A stretch of DNA of 54,983 nt from Planctomycetaceae bacterium (lineage in GTDB: Bacteria > Planctomycetota > Planctomycetia > Pirellulales > Pirellulaceae), in contig PAPJ01000018.1 of NCBI GenBank assembly GCA_002709045.1, positions 1 through 54,983 of the forward strand. The letters run 5' to 3'. Shown here piece after piece: positions 53,974-54,983 of the stretch. Every line of letters starts with the position of its first letter. The first letter of the stretch is position 1. The notes under the pieces were generated by a model. It did not search any database, was not told where the DNA came from, and was given only the letters and a program-made list of their open reading frames with translations. Both the position numbers and the translations under genes were made by a program.

Positions 53974-54207
53974 ATGATTCAGAAACGTGAAGAACATCTC
54001 AACATTTTCCGACACATTAAAGAGCACGGAACGGGTGATGAATTCTCACCAGAAGTTCAACCGAATCCAACTAACGCTCCACCTGGCAGTAATCGGAAAA
54101 TCGAAATCTTAATTAAACGCCTAGAATCAGGCGAAGATTTGTGGAACGCCGCGGACAGAGATGATTTTGAGGGCCTGATAGCTCCGATTAAACCTAGGAA
54201 AAGATAG
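53974..54207 (+). CDS. Small protein of unknown function
   Basis: 77 residues from the ATG at 53974, with AGGAAAA upstream; a frame open to 53914 crosses the hairpin and is unlikely. Hydrophilic: MIQKREEHLNIFRHIKEHG, a Pro/Asn-rich middle (PNPTNAPPGSNRK), then a helix RKIEILIKRLESGEDLWN and a basic end PIKPRKR. Not recognised. It sits 17 bp ahead of the membrane/thioredoxin-fold fusion. Confidence 0.6.
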   Translation: MIQKREEHLNIFRHIKEHGTGDEFSPEVQPNPTNAPPGSNRKIEILIKRLESGEDLWNAADRDDFEGLIAPIKPRKR

Positions 54208-54224
54208 TGCATAATCAATCCACA

Positions 54225-54983
54225 ATGGAATCATTCATTCTTAAAAATAACGCTTCATCAAGTTTATCGTTAAAAATAGCAGGTATATACAACTTGGTTT
54301 TTGGGATAGCTGTTATTCTATTTCCCAACCTCTTGTTCGAATTGTGTGAGATTGCTTCGCCGCGGTATCCTGAGATCTGGCAATGTGTCGGTATGATCGT
54401 CGGGGTTTACGGTATCGGCTATTTAATTGCCTCCAGAGATCCGGATCGGCACTGGCCGATTATTCTGGTAGGCCTACTCGGAAAGATTCTGGGGCCATTT
54501 GGATTTTTGATTTCCCTGATAAACGGTACATTACCGTGGATATTCGGAATTGTGATCCTTTTTAATGACATTGTATGGTGGCCCCCATTCTTCCGACTAT
54601 TAGCTCATACCTTTCGCGAATCAAATCTTAGTGAACATGATCACACGGTAGAGTTTCATCAGGTTGTGGCAAATACAAAGTCCCTGAGTGGTCGCTCCAT
54701 GACAGAAATGTCATGGAGGCAACCAACATTAGTCGTTTTCCTACGACATTTCGGGTGTACCTTTTGTCGGGAAGCATTAAAAGTTCTTGCTGATCAGAGA
54801 AGTTCAATTGAAAGCCTTGGACTTTCAATAGCTATTGTTCATATGAGTAATGAGCAGGAAGGCCGCAACACATTGCACAGCTACGACCTGCGATCAGTGG
54901 AAATCTTCAGTGACCCATCCTGTGAGATTTATCGTGTTTGTGCAATCGAGCGGGCGGATTATTCTGACATCTTCAATGTAAGA
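54225..54983 (+). CDS. Membrane domain fused to a peroxiredoxin-like (thioredoxin-fold) domain, truncated at the window edge
   Basis: At least 253 residues, open from the ATG at 54225 to the right edge. The first ~125 residues hold about four membrane helices (near 18-40, 52-70, 78-98, 104-120). The rest is a thioredoxin fold like the AhpC/TSA or SelL/PRXL2 type: WRQPTLVVFLRHFGCTFCREAL with a CTFC redox motif (Cys178, Cys181). In related selenoproteins these can be selenocysteines; here both are Cys. The fusion suggests a membrane-tethered thiol-redox protein. The C-terminus is not visible. Confidence 0.78.
   Translation, partial: MESFILKNNASSSLSLKIAGIYNLVFGIAVILFPNLLFELCEIASPRYPEIWQCVGMIVGVYGIGYLIASRDPDRHWPIILVGLLGKILGPFGFLISLINGTLPWIFGIVILFNDIVWWPPFFRLLAHTFRESNLSEHDHTVEFHQVVANTKSLSGRSMTEMSWRQPTLVVFLRHFGCTFCREALKVLADQRSSIESLGLSIAIVHMSNEQEGRNTLHSYDLRSVEIFSDPSCEIYRVCAIERADYSDIFNVR

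Overview
The window reads as a chromosomal segment of a planctomycete (Planctomycetota). The evidence is indirect: a b6-type cytochrome bc operon ending in a large membrane-anchored multiheme cytochrome c with a PDZ domain, an McsA/McsB protein-arginine kinase pair in an otherwise Gram-negative-looking gene set, VIT/vWA and prenyltransferase-like Tat proteins, many lipoproteins and Tat substrates, weak Shine-Dalgarno sequences and frequent GTG/TTG starts. I see no rRNA, tRNA, CRISPR array, transposase or phage gene, so this is mostly core genome.

Layout. 1-6916 (minus): a bc-complex operon, in transcription order Rieske protein, cytochrome b6-like subunit, large cytochrome b C-terminal subunit, and a hexaheme PDZ cytochrome c that runs off the left edge. 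It is preceded by a 457-bp spacer with a CRP/FNR-like palindrome. 7374-15867 (minus): purD, rnhA, a heme-binding sensor kinase, recG, priA. 16034-26140: mixed strands with nadD, a VIT/vWA protein, two unknown proteins, a soluble sensor kinase, a Nudix hydrolase, a TolB-like propeller, the PduO-type cobalamin adenosyltransferase, an unknown protein and a transglutaminase lipoprotein. 26352-30040 (plus): glnB, glnD and an exported cyclophilin, closed by a bidirectional terminator facing a DUF3500 Tat protein. 31354-37610 (plus): mutM, trpB, trpA, an ArsM-like methyltransferase, an ABM-type monooxygenase, an XdhC-like protein and a MocA-like nucleotidyltransferase. 37638-39216 (minus): mcsA-mcsB. 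39456-46343: trpE, a tiny membrane protein, a class V aminotransferase, an unknown protein, coaD and a membrane-anchored vWA protein. 46421-54983: an octaheme cytochrome c, a prenyltransferase-repeat Tat protein, a fused uroporphyrinogen III methyltransferase/synthase, a TPR-like protein, rpsT, a fasciclin protein, a small unknown protein and a partial membrane/thioredoxin-fold fusion.

How the genes fit together. The bc complex, the periplasmic-heme sensor kinase, the octaheme cytochrome and the siroheme/heme enzyme together point to a respiratory life style with abundant c-type heme. GlnB/GlnD form the nitrogen-status switch. Tryptophan genes are split (trpBA and trpE about 5 kb apart).

The most striking anomaly is in trpB. 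The reading frame is interrupted by TGA at 33502-33504, yet the same frame continues for 24 codons with the highly conserved TrpB C-terminus (including SGRGDKD) before TAA at 33577-33579. This is either a fresh nonsense mutation, a sequence error or a readthrough site. Other unusual points are the repeat-bearing Rieske N-terminal extension, the cysteine of cytochrome b aligned with the heme-c(n)/c(i) cysteine of cytochrome b6, the His/Asp-rich tandem repeat in the multiheme cytochrome, and the perfect TGTGA-N6-TCACA site upstream of the operon.
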